Positions 35,801 to 44,208 of a stretch of 57,889 nucleotides of DNA are shown piece by piece. Location of the stretch: positions 1 to 57,889 of the forward strand of contig NZ_JACVVP010000048.1 of the NCBI RefSeq assembly GCF_014534745.1, written 5' to 3'. Source of the stretch: Flammeovirga sp. EKP202. Lineage in GTDB: Bacteria > Bacteroidota > Bacteroidia > Cytophagales > Flammeovirgaceae. Under the pieces are notes generated by a model, which made no database searches, was not told where the DNA came from, and saw only the letters and a program-made list of their open reading frames with translations. Positions within the stretch are counted from its first letter, which is position 1. Every line of letters starts with the position of its first letter. The translations under genes were made by a program, and so were the position numbers.

Positions 35801-36310
35801 GTCAATGAATATAACATTGAAACTCCATCAGAAATCCTTCAATATTTAGATGAGGGAATTCGAAAGGCTTTGAAGCAAGAGCAATCCAAGAATACAGATG
35901 GAATGGACTTGAGCATTGTCAGAATTGATAAAAATGAAAAGAATGAATTATGTTTTGCATCAGCTAAAGGATCTATGTTTTTGTATAACACCTCTGATCA
36001 GAACTTGAAAAGGGTGATAGGAGATAAGAAATCGATTGGTGGAAAACAGAGGAAACAAAAGAAAGAATTTACGGATCAGTATTTTCAACTTCAAAAAGGA
36101 GATCGATTTTATATGTTGACCGATGGCTATATTGATCAATGTGATATCGACAGGAAAAAATTTGGAACGGTAAAATTTGAGAAGATTCTTTCACAAACGT
36201 CCATGATGTCTTTTGATAAACAGTACAAGTTGTTATTGGACGTATTAAGAATACATCAAGGAAAAGAAGAACAACGGGATGATATAACTATTTTGGGTTT
36301 TGAATTGTAA
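32804..36310 (+). CDS. Beta-propeller sensor with SpoIIE-type phosphatase output
   Basis: 1168 residues. Signal peptide, then two-component-propeller repeats (GFLWLGTQNGLHRYDG and many similar) to about 700, a Y_Y_Y domain (about 730-800), a membrane helix (about 814-832), and a cytoplasmic coiled coil of Glu/Gln/Asn/Lys-rich heptads (about 835-925). A PP2C/SpoIIE domain (about 945-1165) has metal-binding Asp958 (GDFYWV), Asp977 (VVDCTGHGVPGAF) and RDDITILGF near the end. The sensor half is like an HTCS, but the kinase, receiver and AraC parts are replaced by a Ser/Thr phosphatase. It probably signals through a partner-switching pathway; no anti-sigma factor or antagonist gene is in the window. 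Confidence 0.93.
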   Translation: MKYILTTLTLLFFTFHSFALEKEFHHISELSGLTNKVVKNIYRDKKGFLWLGTQNGLHRYDGYQMKVYRSKSDHNNTLSSNDINVIFEDDQEHLWVGTTTNLHRLNDDGESFTRVFSKSPLNNSNFSFEITSILQTKEGQIWVGTKRAGLFELDRNGNIIQNILGSEENPYLGTITALVKDHDGNLWIGHDDLQLTVYNKKANTFSNVYLDKEASFYAGNKASNITTLALTENKKILAGTLHNGLFLIDPNNKKVNYLLQTNKALKHPSVKDIVIDHFQNIWVATSDGLHLLSSFNYQVISVFRNSDLKETSIASNGLLSLHYDQQNILWCGFYGEGVDYLEPNYKKFRTFRREVMNYNSLNHETVQSILEDSKGNIWFGTREGSISKLNQKTNRYEHFKPEDGNPHKLQKRSVLAISEDHKGTIWIGSYLGGLSKLNPKTKTVKTYKNNPLDSESLPHDDVRFIFEDSKKQLWVATNGGGLALFDRENETFRTFTRENTKGNNPLASNWVLNVFEDSRGWLWVGTYGGLSIYYPEQNSWVSFVNRKKDKNSLAHNWIYSITESRDGSMWIGSAGGLNKIAKDKLKHPITNYYDGLMKRYSEKEGLVSNAVHGLLEDESNNLWISSNTGISKFNIQEETFKHFTKEDGLQGNQFNPMAYCKTRAGELIFGGTNGANAFFPKEIRTNLYKPNVILTNFSIFNREVLPDSSGTILKKSITNTSEILLDYFQNVITFSFVSLNMINPEKNEYAYIMEGFDKDWNYVGKKREAIYTNLDPGQYIFRVKGTNNDGLWNEKGQEVLLIIQPPFWQTWWFRFLVLVILLMTIVVGYRWKVRSYKREQQALEKIVQDRTHELAEKNNDLIEINNEVHQQAEKLEKQRDDLTMTNKDLKDKNDKISNLVDQLQKANGEIVSKNRHITDSIRYAQTMQEAILPIKESYDFFFQNHFIIFKPKDIVSGDFYWVSTKDDQNRLFVAVVDCTGHGVPGAFMSMIGVSLLNKIVNEYNIETPSEILQYLDEGIRKALKQEQSKNTDGMDLSIVRIDKNEKNELCFASAKGSMFLYNTSDQNLKRVIGDKKSIGGKQRKQKKEFTDQYFQLQKGDRFYMLTDGYIDQCDIDRKKFGTVKFEKILSQTSMMSFDKQYKLLLDVLRIHQGKEEQRDDITILGFEL

Positions 36311-36433
36311 GTACTAGGAAAAAGGTTATGGAACTTTTTTAGGTAAGAGAAATGATTTCCCTAAAAAATATCCTTTTTCTTCTTTCCATGTACTAAAAGA
36401 TTGTAAACTACGTTTTCGACTATTTATAAGATT

Positions 36434-36500
36434 TAGAAATCGGGAGATTTCTGCTGATCTTTAGGACACGAATGACGCTATCGCTTAACATTCGCGCCAG
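36434..36500. repeat. Family A half element
   Basis: Hairpin AGAAATC/GATTTCT followed by the arm ACACGAATGACGCTATCGCT + TAACATTCGCGCC. It is closely similar to the copy at 21861. Confidence 0.7.
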
Positions 36501-36523
36501 TAGAATTACTACTTTATTAGTTT

Positions 36524-36725
36524 GGCGGTGCCTTAGTGGCCTTGAAGGGAAAAGCGTTAAGAATTTCATGTATTGAGCCGTAAAAATGATTTTCCTGTTT
36601 GAGCTTTAGCGAGTTTAAAATCATTTAGGCGAGAGTAATGAAATTTAGCTTTTGACTTCTAAGCCTTGACTTTTTTGCTTCGTTTTTGTGTTAAGACAAA
36701 AATGAAGAAGAAGGAAGTTTGAAAG
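36524..36725. repeat. Family D long repeat
   Basis: Second long copy, about 200 bp, collinear with 31297-31490. Its middle is a hairpin (AAAATGATTTT / AAAATCATTT), and near the end TTTTTGTGTTAAGACAAAAA forms another. It lies in the 536-bp gap before the second HTCS gene. The rest of that gap shows no gene. Confidence 0.7.
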
Positions 36726-36846
36726 TTGACCCTATAAATGCTTGTAGAAAGCTTGAATGAAAGTTGACGAAATTTGGTTTGCAATGTACTTAACCTAAAT
36801 TTTAGTTAGTTTTACAGTATTATTTTTAGAGAGTAAATAAGATTCG

Positions 36847-39800
36847 ATGAAACTATTTTTTAAATTATTACTATTCGTTTGTATTCCATTTCAAATATGG
36901 TCCACTCCTTTAAAATTGCCCAATTTTGCAGGAGCAGTAACCAATATTATTCAGGATAAAGAAGGATACCTTTGGATATCTTCATGGGATGGATTGTACA
37001 AATATGATGGGTATGAAATAACTAGTTTCAGCGAAAGAAATTACCAACCGTTATTAGAAAAGAAAATATCTGCTCTATTGGAGCATTCCAACGGTCAAAT
37101 ATGGATTGGAACGGCTAATAATGGCATTTTTATTTATGATAAAAAGGAAGATAGTTTTACCCATTTAACCCAATTGTCTGAATCCGCAAGATCTCAAGAT
37201 ATCAGTCGAATTAACTCTTTTACAGAAGATGGCAATGGAAACGTTTGGATAGGCACCAAAGAAAATGGTTTAGTGCTTTATCACAAAAATGAAAAGATAT
37301 TTACATCCTATAAAATCAAAGACTTAGGAGAAGAATTTGACTCGAAAATATACAAGCAAGACTTAGTTTTATCAGTTCACTATGATGATAGAGGTTTTAT
37401 ATGGTTTGGGACAATGCAGGGGCTTGGTCGTATGAATATCGCATCTAGAGAAGCTACAATCCTATCAGGCAAATCTTTCTCTGGTGTATATAGTATTGTT
37501 AAAACGGACAATAATGAAATATGGTGTTCGAATACTAAGGGTGTTTTTACTGTAAATAGTAATAAAAATAAACTTGAAGGAAAAATAATAGATCAGCTTA
37601 CAAGTAATAATAAATCCTATCTCCAATATTCTCCATCTCATAAAAATAGATTGTGGTTTATGACCGCGAAAAAGATTTATTCTATTGACCTTTCGACTCA
37701 AAAAATTGAAACATTTGAAGGAAAAGGTTTTTCAGCAATTTATGAAGATAGAGCAGGAGTTTTATGGTTAGGCACCCATTATGGAGTTTATTTCTATGAT
37801 CTATTTAAAAAGCCTATTCGTACTCTTTTGGATAATGACATTAACGCGGTCACTTCCGTAGAAAAAATTGAGGATAAGATATGGATAGGTACCATTACAG
37901 GTGATTTATATTATAATGCATCCATAGATTCAGATTCTTCAAATCGTTTTGTGCAACACAAAGATAAGTTTGGTCAAATCACTGGGATCGAAGAATATGA
38001 AGGGGTCACTTGGGTGAGTACGGCAGGGAAAGGCGTTTTTAAAATTGATAATTCCTCTACCAAGATTCAAGAGCAATACGAGCTTTGGAATCAAATCCCG
38101 AATAGACATGTCATGTCCATTGCCAATAACCCTCATGATAATAGTTTGTGGTTAGGTTTTTGGGAATCAGGCATAGGGTATTATGACAAAGCGAATAACA
38201 AATTTGTAGCTTTAAATAAGGGGAAAGGAAGAAAATTGTTAGAAACTCCTATTGTAAAAATCTACCCTGAAAATGACAGTGTACTTTGGATAGGAACAAG
38301 GGGAGAGGGACTTTGGAAAATGGTATACGACAAAAGTTTCTCCATTATTGAAATTGAACAATACAACGTTCAAACGCCTACGATGAACACCTCTTTAGTA
38401 TCTGACATTATAGAAAAAGATGCCAATACCTTATTGATTTCTACCGAAAATGGTTTGTTTGAATTTATCAAAAACAAGCATCATTTCAGCCAGAAAAATA
38501 TTCCCGAGAAACTGTTGAAAGTGATCATCACAAGTATCGTGAAAACCAAAGAAAATGAAATTTGGGGTACCACTTTGACCAACGTCTTTGAATGGAATGA
38601 AGATCGACTTTTGACCTATAGTATAGATGATGGATTGTCAAATAACAGGTATTACAATGCTTCCAAAAAACTCACTACAAAAGGCGATATATTATTGGGA
38701 GGTGATAAAGGAGTAGACTTTTTGGAGGTTTCTTCTTTCAAGAAAAACCCGAATGCATGGGCCCCTGTTATCACAAAATTTTATTTGAAAAAGAAGGAAA
38801 TTCACTCCAAGGAAAAAGTCAATGCTAAAGTGATCTTAGATGATGTAATTCAAAATGTATCATCCATTGAATTGGCTCATGATCAGAATACATTTTCATT
38901 TTATTTATCCACTTTAAATTATTCCAAAGGGGATGGGAAAATATTTAGATACAAACTTGATGGTTTGGATAAAGATTGGATTGAAACAACGGACAATAAT
39001 CATGTCGTCACTTATAATGGTTTGATGCCCGGCAACTACGAGTTTACATTAATGGCTTCAAACGTGGATGGGCAGTGGAGCGATCAGGTGAAGACATTGA
39101 AGATTAAGATCATTCCTGTTTGGTACAAATCTCCAATCGCCTTTCTCTTTTACTTATGCTTTTTTGTAGGAGTAACGGTGGTTATTATGAGATGGAGGAA
39201 AAAGAAAGACCTCAAAGCCAATCAAGAAAAATATGAGCACCTTAAAGTCTTGGAGGAGAAAATAGAATATGAAAGAAAAGTCAACTTCTTTACCAATCTT
39301 TCTCACGAGTTAAGAACTCCGCTTACTTTGGTGTTAGGTCCTATTGAGCAAATTGCCCAAAATTGTGTGGTAGAGGAAAAGTATCAAGGTACGCTAACAG
39401 TGGCGTATAGAAATGCACAAAGGTTATTAAGATTAACAGATCAGATTATGTTTTTGACCAAAAGTCAGCATGGTCAGTTGAAACTAAATATCAAAGAAGA
39501 GACAACGGAATTAGTGGTAAAAGAGATCACGGAAGCATTTAAACATACTGCAAAACGAAAAAAGGTCAGCTATAATATTTCTACGGATGATAAACTTCAG
39601 AAAAGTGTGTTTATCGATCGTTTTATGTTTGAGGCAGTGATGTATAACTTACTTTCAAATGCCTTCAAATATAATGTAGACAATGGAGGAGTTTGGGTAG
39701 ATGTTTCCACCATTTCCCATGAGGATGTTCAGCAACAACTAATGAGCTATAAGGGCAAAGTGCCTCAGAAGAAATCAAAGCATTACTTAAAAGTCGAAGT

Positions 39801-40878
39801 GAAAGACTCAGGTGTTGGAATTAATAAAGAAGACCTTGAAATCATTTTTGACCGTTTTTATAAAATTCAAGGAAAGAAAGACACGGGTTCGGGTTTAGGT
39901 TTAGCCTTTACCAAATCAATTATAGAAGTAATGAACGGCATCATCGAAGTGGAAAGTACACCTTCTTTGGGTTCAAAATTCACGGTACTTATTCCATCTG
40001 ATAATGATTATTACTCTTCGTCTGAGAAAGAGGAGAAAGAACAAGATGTCATCTCTAAACTGCTTTACTCTGAAACGGAAAAATTAAAGTTCCCTAAAAC
40101 ACAATCCTTCAATAAAGAAGATGATACAACAGATAAGGATGATTTGATTCTTATCGTTGAAAAGTCTAGAGAATTGCGTGAGTACCTAGGCAGTATTTTA
40201 GAGCAAGAATATAAAATCATTTTTGCAGAAAATGGCTTAGATGCCTATGAGAAAGTCTTGAAGTATTTCCCTTCATTGATCATCTCGGAAATGTATGTGG
40301 AGGGAATCGATGGATTACAACTTTCAGAAAAAATTAAATCCGGTGAACAAACCAAGCAAATTCCAATTGTCTTACTTTCACCAAATCCTGACACACAAGA
40401 GCGCATCAAAGCATTGGAGGCAGGGGCGGATTCCTTTATTGCGAAACCTTTTGCTCCAAAACATATAGAAGTGAGGGTCAATCAATTATTAAAAGCTCGA
40501 ACAAGTCTATTAAACGTTGAGCCGAAAAAACCTTCCAAAAGGACATCAAAAGCCAACCTTTCTTTTGAAGATCAAGTCCGAAGAATTGTAGAAAAGAATA
40601 TCACTGAAGTCGAATTTTCAGTACCAGAATTGGCCAAGGAAATGAACATGAGTAATATTCAATTCTACAGAAAAATAAAAACGGAAACGGGAATGCCTCC
40701 TGTTGAATTTGTAAGAAATATTCGCTTCCAAAGAGCTTTAGAACTTCTGAAAACCTCTGACTTAAACATCTCAGAAATTGCTTATGAGGTTGGATTCAAT
40801 GACCCTCAATATTTCAGAAGATCATTCAAAAAACAATTTGGGCAGACGCCTTCGCAGTATAGGAAGCCGATTAAATGA
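36847..40878 (+). CDS. HTCS regulator with a degenerate receiver domain
   Basis: 1343 residues in HTCS order: signal peptide, double propeller (YLWISSWDGLYKYDG near 40), Y_Y_Y domain, membrane helix (about 764-783), and histidine kinase with His820 in NLSHELRTPLT and intact ATPase boxes (VKDSGVGI, DTGSGLGLAF). The receiver (about 1097-1215) is altered: the acidic pair is Glu1105-Lys1106 (LIVEKSREL), and the phospho-acceptor position is Glu1148 (LIISEMYVEGIDG). The switch Lys (FIAKPF) is kept. The AraC domain (about 1245-1340) is complete (ISEIAYEVGFNDPQYFRRSF). It may act without receiver phosphorylation. The sensor closely resembles that of the HTCS at 5430. Confidence 0.94.
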   Translation: MKLFFKLLLFVCIPFQIWSTPLKLPNFAGAVTNIIQDKEGYLWISSWDGLYKYDGYEITSFSERNYQPLLEKKISALLEHSNGQIWIGTANNGIFIYDKKEDSFTHLTQLSESARSQDISRINSFTEDGNGNVWIGTKENGLVLYHKNEKIFTSYKIKDLGEEFDSKIYKQDLVLSVHYDDRGFIWFGTMQGLGRMNIASREATILSGKSFSGVYSIVKTDNNEIWCSNTKGVFTVNSNKNKLEGKIIDQLTSNNKSYLQYSPSHKNRLWFMTAKKIYSIDLSTQKIETFEGKGFSAIYEDRAGVLWLGTHYGVYFYDLFKKPIRTLLDNDINAVTSVEKIEDKIWIGTITGDLYYNASIDSDSSNRFVQHKDKFGQITGIEEYEGVTWVSTAGKGVFKIDNSSTKIQEQYELWNQIPNRHVMSIANNPHDNSLWLGFWESGIGYYDKANNKFVALNKGKGRKLLETPIVKIYPENDSVLWIGTRGEGLWKMVYDKSFSIIEIEQYNVQTPTMNTSLVSDIIEKDANTLLISTENGLFEFIKNKHHFSQKNIPEKLLKVIITSIVKTKENEIWGTTLTNVFEWNEDRLLTYSIDDGLSNNRYYNASKKLTTKGDILLGGDKGVDFLEVSSFKKNPNAWAPVITKFYLKKKEIHSKEKVNAKVILDDVIQNVSSIELAHDQNTFSFYLSTLNYSKGDGKIFRYKLDGLDKDWIETTDNNHVVTYNGLMPGNYEFTLMASNVDGQWSDQVKTLKIKIIPVWYKSPIAFLFYLCFFVGVTVVIMRWRKKKDLKANQEKYEHLKVLEEKIEYERKVNFFTNLSHELRTPLTLVLGPIEQIAQNCVVEEKYQGTLTVAYRNAQRLLRLTDQIMFLTKSQHGQLKLNIKEETTELVVKEITEAFKHTAKRKKVSYNISTDDKLQKSVFIDRFMFEAVMYNLLSNAFKYNVDNGGVWVDVSTISHEDVQQQLMSYKGKVPQKKSKHYLKVEVKDSGVGINKEDLEIIFDRFYKIQGKKDTGSGLGLAFTKSIIEVMNGIIEVESTPSLGSKFTVLIPSDNDYYSSSEKEEKEQDVISKLLYSETEKLKFPKTQSFNKEDDTTDKDDLILIVEKSRELREYLGSILEQEYKIIFAENGLDAYEKVLKYFPSLIISEMYVEGIDGLQLSEKIKSGEQTKQIPIVLLSPNPDTQERIKALEAGADSFIAKPFAPKHIEVRVNQLLKARTSLLNVEPKKPSKRTSKANLSFEDQVRRIVEKNITEVEFSVPELAKEMNMSNIQFYRKIKTETGMPPVEFVRNIRFQRALELLKTSDLNISEIAYEVGFNDPQYFRRSFKKQFGQTPSQYRKPIK

Positions 40879-40912
40879 TCATAAGATTGTGTATCCAGTA
40901 GTGAAGTTTTAC

Positions 40913-40965
40913 TAAAAAAATCCCCAATTATACGATTCTAAATCGCATAGTTGGGGATTAAAATT
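40913..40965. terminator. Bidirectional terminator between convergent genes
   Basis: Stem AATCCCCAA / TTGGGGATT (40919-40927 with 40951-40959) is extended inside by TAT/ATA and CGATT/ATCG pairs, with A-rich sequence before it and an A/T tail after. It separates the HTCS and the HupE-like gene. Confidence 0.75.
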
Positions 40966-40984
40966 TTGGAGAGTAGTCTTTTAA

Positions 40985-41587
40985 TTAAATGACAGCATTT
41001 AACCAAAGGATAGAGTTAATGATAAGTGCAATTGTACCTCCAAGACGTAAGTTGAAACCTCTTTTCTTATCATTTTCAATAAAGATGTTTCCGAGTGCGT
41101 ATCCGACCATCAGAATACCAAGTGTCGATACAAGGAAACTAATACCGTATTCTGTTTCATTTAAGAATGGAGATTCTACATGTGGAGCAGAATAACCTTG
41201 AATAAACCCGATTAAAACGAGTGCAGCAGCCACCATATTGGCAGAAACTTTATTGAGGAAAAAGAGTAGAACTCCCGGTATGATTAATGACAAGATGATC
41301 AGTTGTTCAATGTATGGAACAAGAAACAAATGATCCAAGGAAACAAAATAACCACAGAAAACACTGACTAGAAATACAGCTGGTAGAAACCAAACTGCCC
41401 TACAGTTTTTCTTTGTAAAAATAATTCCTATTGTAGAGAAGAATAAGAAATGCGTAAAATCAATAATGTAATGATCAGCATCTATGTCATTTACATTGAC
41501 ACCACGTGCGTTCGCATTAATGATAAAAAACGGGGTGAAAATTAATAATAAGAATAAAATCTTCTTGAATAATTTATTGTTATACAT
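40985..41587 (-). CDS. HupE/UreJ-family membrane protein
   Basis: 200 residues from the ATG at 41587; an upstream non-ATG start adds only a Cys/Lys-rich stub before the signal. Signal peptide ending NANARG, then six or so hydrophobic helices. FTHFLFFSTIGI, a helix with SLDHLFLVPYIEQ, and IGFIQGYSAPHVE carry the conserved His positions of HupE/UreJ proteins, thought to move nickel or cobalt. These His residues would line a metal path. The next gene upstream on the same strand is a COG0523 metal GTPase, but 497 bp apart, so a shared operon is uncertain. Confidence 0.7.
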   Translation of the reverse strand: MYNNKLFKKILFLLLIFTPFFIINANARGVNVNDIDADHYIIDFTHFLFFSTIGIIFTKKNCRAVWFLPAVFLVSVFCGYFVSLDHLFLVPYIEQLIILSLIIPGVLLFFLNKVSANMVAAALVLIGFIQGYSAPHVESPFLNETEYGISFLVSTLGILMVGYALGNIFIENDKKRGFNLRLGGTIALIINSILWLNAVI

Positions 41588-42083
41588 AATTTTACATTTA
41601 AAATATTGCCCTTCTAGTGTAAAGAACAATTACCAAAATAGTAATAAGTAATAGAATAATTGATTGTTGACCTGTTTCAGGTTTTCTTAATAATGTGTAA
41701 CTACATCTTTAATATTACAGCTAACCTTTTTCTTACTAAAAAAGTTCATTCATAATTTTGTGTCTCATTGACTTTTGAGCAGTTTAAAATAGCAAAATAG
41801 TATTTAAATATTGTTAACGTAAATGTAGTAATATTTTTATTATCAGTTGCTTGAATATTAGATATGTACAACTGTTTCATTAATATGTGAAAAATACGAT
41901 TATTGTATTATTAGAAGAAAGTGAAAGTTTTTATTTTTTGTAAGTAATTGAATTGCAGTGCTTAATATATGTGATAAATCCATGTTTTACTGAAAAAAGT
42001 GAATTCTAGTATAAAAAGCATTGCAACCCAATTTGATGATATTTTGCTATTAAATTAAGATGCTGTTGAAAAGCGAATAGCAC
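41588..42083. other. AT-rich intergenic region
   Basis: 496 bp between the COG0523 gene end and the HupE-like start, both on the minus strand. Very AT-rich. I found no repeat of families A-D, no convincing riboswitch and no small gene. It should contain the HupE promoter, but no clear -7 box stands out. Confidence 0.4.
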
Positions 42084-43292
42084 TTATACATTTTTAATTC
42101 TGACGATATTTTTAGGCCACGGATCTTCAAATGAAAATCCATTTTTCCAAAGTTCAATTTCTTTATCTGTAAGGAAACAAGATTTTAATGCATCAGTAAA
42201 TCGATCCACTTGTGATTCATCGCCGATGACTGTAAGGTCACAATGACGGTCACCAAAACGTCCTGGTTCTTGGGCAACGATTTCTTTGAGCTTTACAATC
42301 TCTTCTTCTATAAGACCATTATCTGGATCTTCTAAAATCCCAGATCGCCAAGACCCAATGATTTCTAGACTAATTCCACCTGCAACCTGATTCCAAAGTA
42401 ATGAATGTTTATCTCTGCTTGCTAACCAGAAAAAGCCTTTGCTTCTATAAATTCTTTGATCTAAGTATTCATGACAAATATTCCAAAGGCGTTGAGGATG
42501 AAAAGGGCGATCATCTTTGATCACTCTCGTTGCCATATTATAGGGACGATCATCTTTGGATTCGGCTTCCAAAACAGGTTTTAATTCTTGAACAAGCTGA
42601 GCCACTTTAAAGTAGTCGTATTCTGGAAGATCAAACAAAGCTTCAATTTCTAGCCTTCCAAAACTAAGTGAATGAGTAGAAGCATAAGGGTTGATTTGTT
42701 GAATATACGATGCAATATGTGGGAGTTTATCTTTCTCGATTCGATCACTTTTTGTTAAAAAAAGATGACTACAAAACATCACCTGTTCCACCAACAAATT
42801 AACAGTATCTCTCTTACCAGTACTTAAGTTTTGTTGAAGTCTAGGAATAAGTTGCTCTCCATAATTAAAATCATGACTGAGCATTAAACTATCAATTAGG
42901 GCAAATACTCCAATCAATTGTACCTCATTTTGCTCCTTAAAGTATTCCACAAGTGGCATTGGGTGACAACTACCTGATGTTTCAATGATAATTAACTTGG
43001 GTTGATGTTTTGCTAATAGCCTTTCGATGGCTTGATCTAATTTTTCAATCCCTTTATCACTACTCAATAAGCAGTTGTGGATAGACTCCATAATACTGCT
43101 ATTTTCTTCTACAGCATCTGTAGTACCCAATAATTCACCATCAACATCCAGTTCGCTCATATCATTGACGATGGCACAAACAGGAATATCTTTCGTATTG
43201 GATTGACCTAATAAGTTTCTAAATAGGGTCGTTTTACCCGAACCCAAGAAACCATTAAGTATAACAGCAGGAATCTTTTTTGATGTCTCCAT
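42084..43292 (-). CDS. COG0523 (CobW/ZigA-like) GTPase, probable metal chaperone
   Basis: 402 residues. Walker A GFLGSGKTT at 14-22, Walker B/switch IIIETSGSCHP (101-111), base-specificity motif TKSD (180-183), and a CobW C-terminal domain (about 260-395: KGFFWLAS, GDRHCDLTVIG). These GTPases deliver Zn, Co or Ni to target proteins or act in zinc starvation. The GTPase-domain motif CxCC found in most members is missing: the equivalent stretch is IHNCLLSS, with one Cys. Instead Cys109-His110 lies right after the ETSG motif, where Asp-Pro is usual. Specificity cannot be told from sequence. A Zur-controlled promoter would be expected but I could not see a convincing operator. Confidence 0.85.
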   Translation of the reverse strand: METSKKIPAVILNGFLGSGKTTLFRNLLGQSNTKDIPVCAIVNDMSELDVDGELLGTTDAVEENSSIMESIHNCLLSSDKGIEKLDQAIERLLAKHQPKLIIIETSGSCHPMPLVEYFKEQNEVQLIGVFALIDSLMLSHDFNYGEQLIPRLQQNLSTGKRDTVNLLVEQVMFCSHLFLTKSDRIEKDKLPHIASYIQQINPYASTHSLSFGRLEIEALFDLPEYDYFKVAQLVQELKPVLEAESKDDRPYNMATRVIKDDRPFHPQRLWNICHEYLDQRIYRSKGFFWLASRDKHSLLWNQVAGGISLEIIGSWRSGILEDPDNGLIEEEIVKLKEIVAQEPGRFGDRHCDLTVIGDESQVDRFTDALKSCFLTDKEIELWKNGFSFEDPWPKNIVRIKNV

Positions 43293-43569
43293 TTATAGTA
43301 TTTTGGAATGATAGTTAATACTTCACTTATCAACTCTAACCCACCATTATCTTACCGTATTTATACATAAAAAATAATGATGAATTAAATTCCCAAAGAT
43401 ACTTTAATCTGTAGGAGGTTGCAAGTTTGTTAATTTGAATATAAGTATTTGAATCATTATTTAATACAATGTAAACTGAGCTATCTTTTCCTTTCAAGAC
43501 CGAGGGGTTTACATCTGATTACAGATTAAATGAAAAGTGTTTGATAATAATCTTCTAAAGTGCAGTGCT

Positions 43570-43625
43570 GTAGGGTCGTTGCATTGCAACGACCTCGCGG
43601 ACCACAATACATTACCATTTATTCT
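43570..43625. repeat. Family C repeat with extended flank
   Basis: GGTCGTTGCATTGCAACGACC hairpin (43574-43594, 21 bases) with tail TCGCGGACCACAATACATTA and then CCATTTATTCT, the same flank as at 37-79. It lies in the 403-bp gap 43293-43695. The rest of that gap holds no gene I can see. Confidence 0.65.
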
Positions 43626-43695
43626 TCATAAAAAGAATTGCTGCAATTAACGGAAACTTAGTTGACGGTGTGTTTGAACTAGAAAGCTGTATCGA

Positions 43696-44208
43696 TTAAA
43701 AGACCTTCAAATCATAATGAAAAGTCTTGTTACCATGTGCATCTTTTTCATAATCTACATCTATGGAAAAATCAACTCTGTATAGCTCAAGAAGTTGATC
43801 TAATTCTTTTTTCTTTCCTTTGAGGTCGTTTCTATCTCTTATATAGCGTAATAGAGGATTGAAAGAGTACCCTAATAAAATAGTACCTGCGACAAAAACA
43901 AGAAGAGGAAGTCTAAAAAGTACAAAATCATTATTGTAACTTCTCACAAAAAGGTAATAGGAATAATAGAATGCAGCTAAAGATAAAACGAAGAAAACAA
44001 CAAAATTCAAGTACACTAAATTGGTTTGCAATTCATTTTTCTTGAGGTCGATATACAAATTCGAGATTGAGACTTTTAAGTTCTTTCCCCATTTAATGTC
44101 TTTACATTTATAATTGAAGTTCGGTTTCTTTTCAGTTAGTTTACATGTGGTACCTGTAAGTATATGCATATTTTTATGTTCGCATAACTGACAATGTTTG
44201 CTTTTCAT
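43696..44208 (-). CDS. Small membrane protein with an N-terminal Cys-rich knuckle
   Basis: 170 residues from the ATG at 44208 (a GTG at 44220 is possible). The first 40 residues have CxLC, then TTCKLTEKKPNFNYKCKD. This Cys pattern with LTxKKPxF between is common at the start of Bacteroidota proteins and probably binds zinc. Two membrane helices follow (about 70-90 and 100-120), then a charged cytoplasmic tail. Function unknown. Both neighbours are unrelated and more than 200 bp away. Confidence 0.7.
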   Translation of the reverse strand: MKSKHCQLCEHKNMHILTGTTCKLTEKKPNFNYKCKDIKWGKNLKVSISNLYIDLKKNELQTNLVYLNFVVFFVLSLAAFYYSYYLFVRSYNNDFVLFRLPLLVFVAGTILLGYSFNPLLRYIRDRNDLKGKKKELDQLLELYRVDFSIDVDYEKDAHGNKTFHYDLKVF

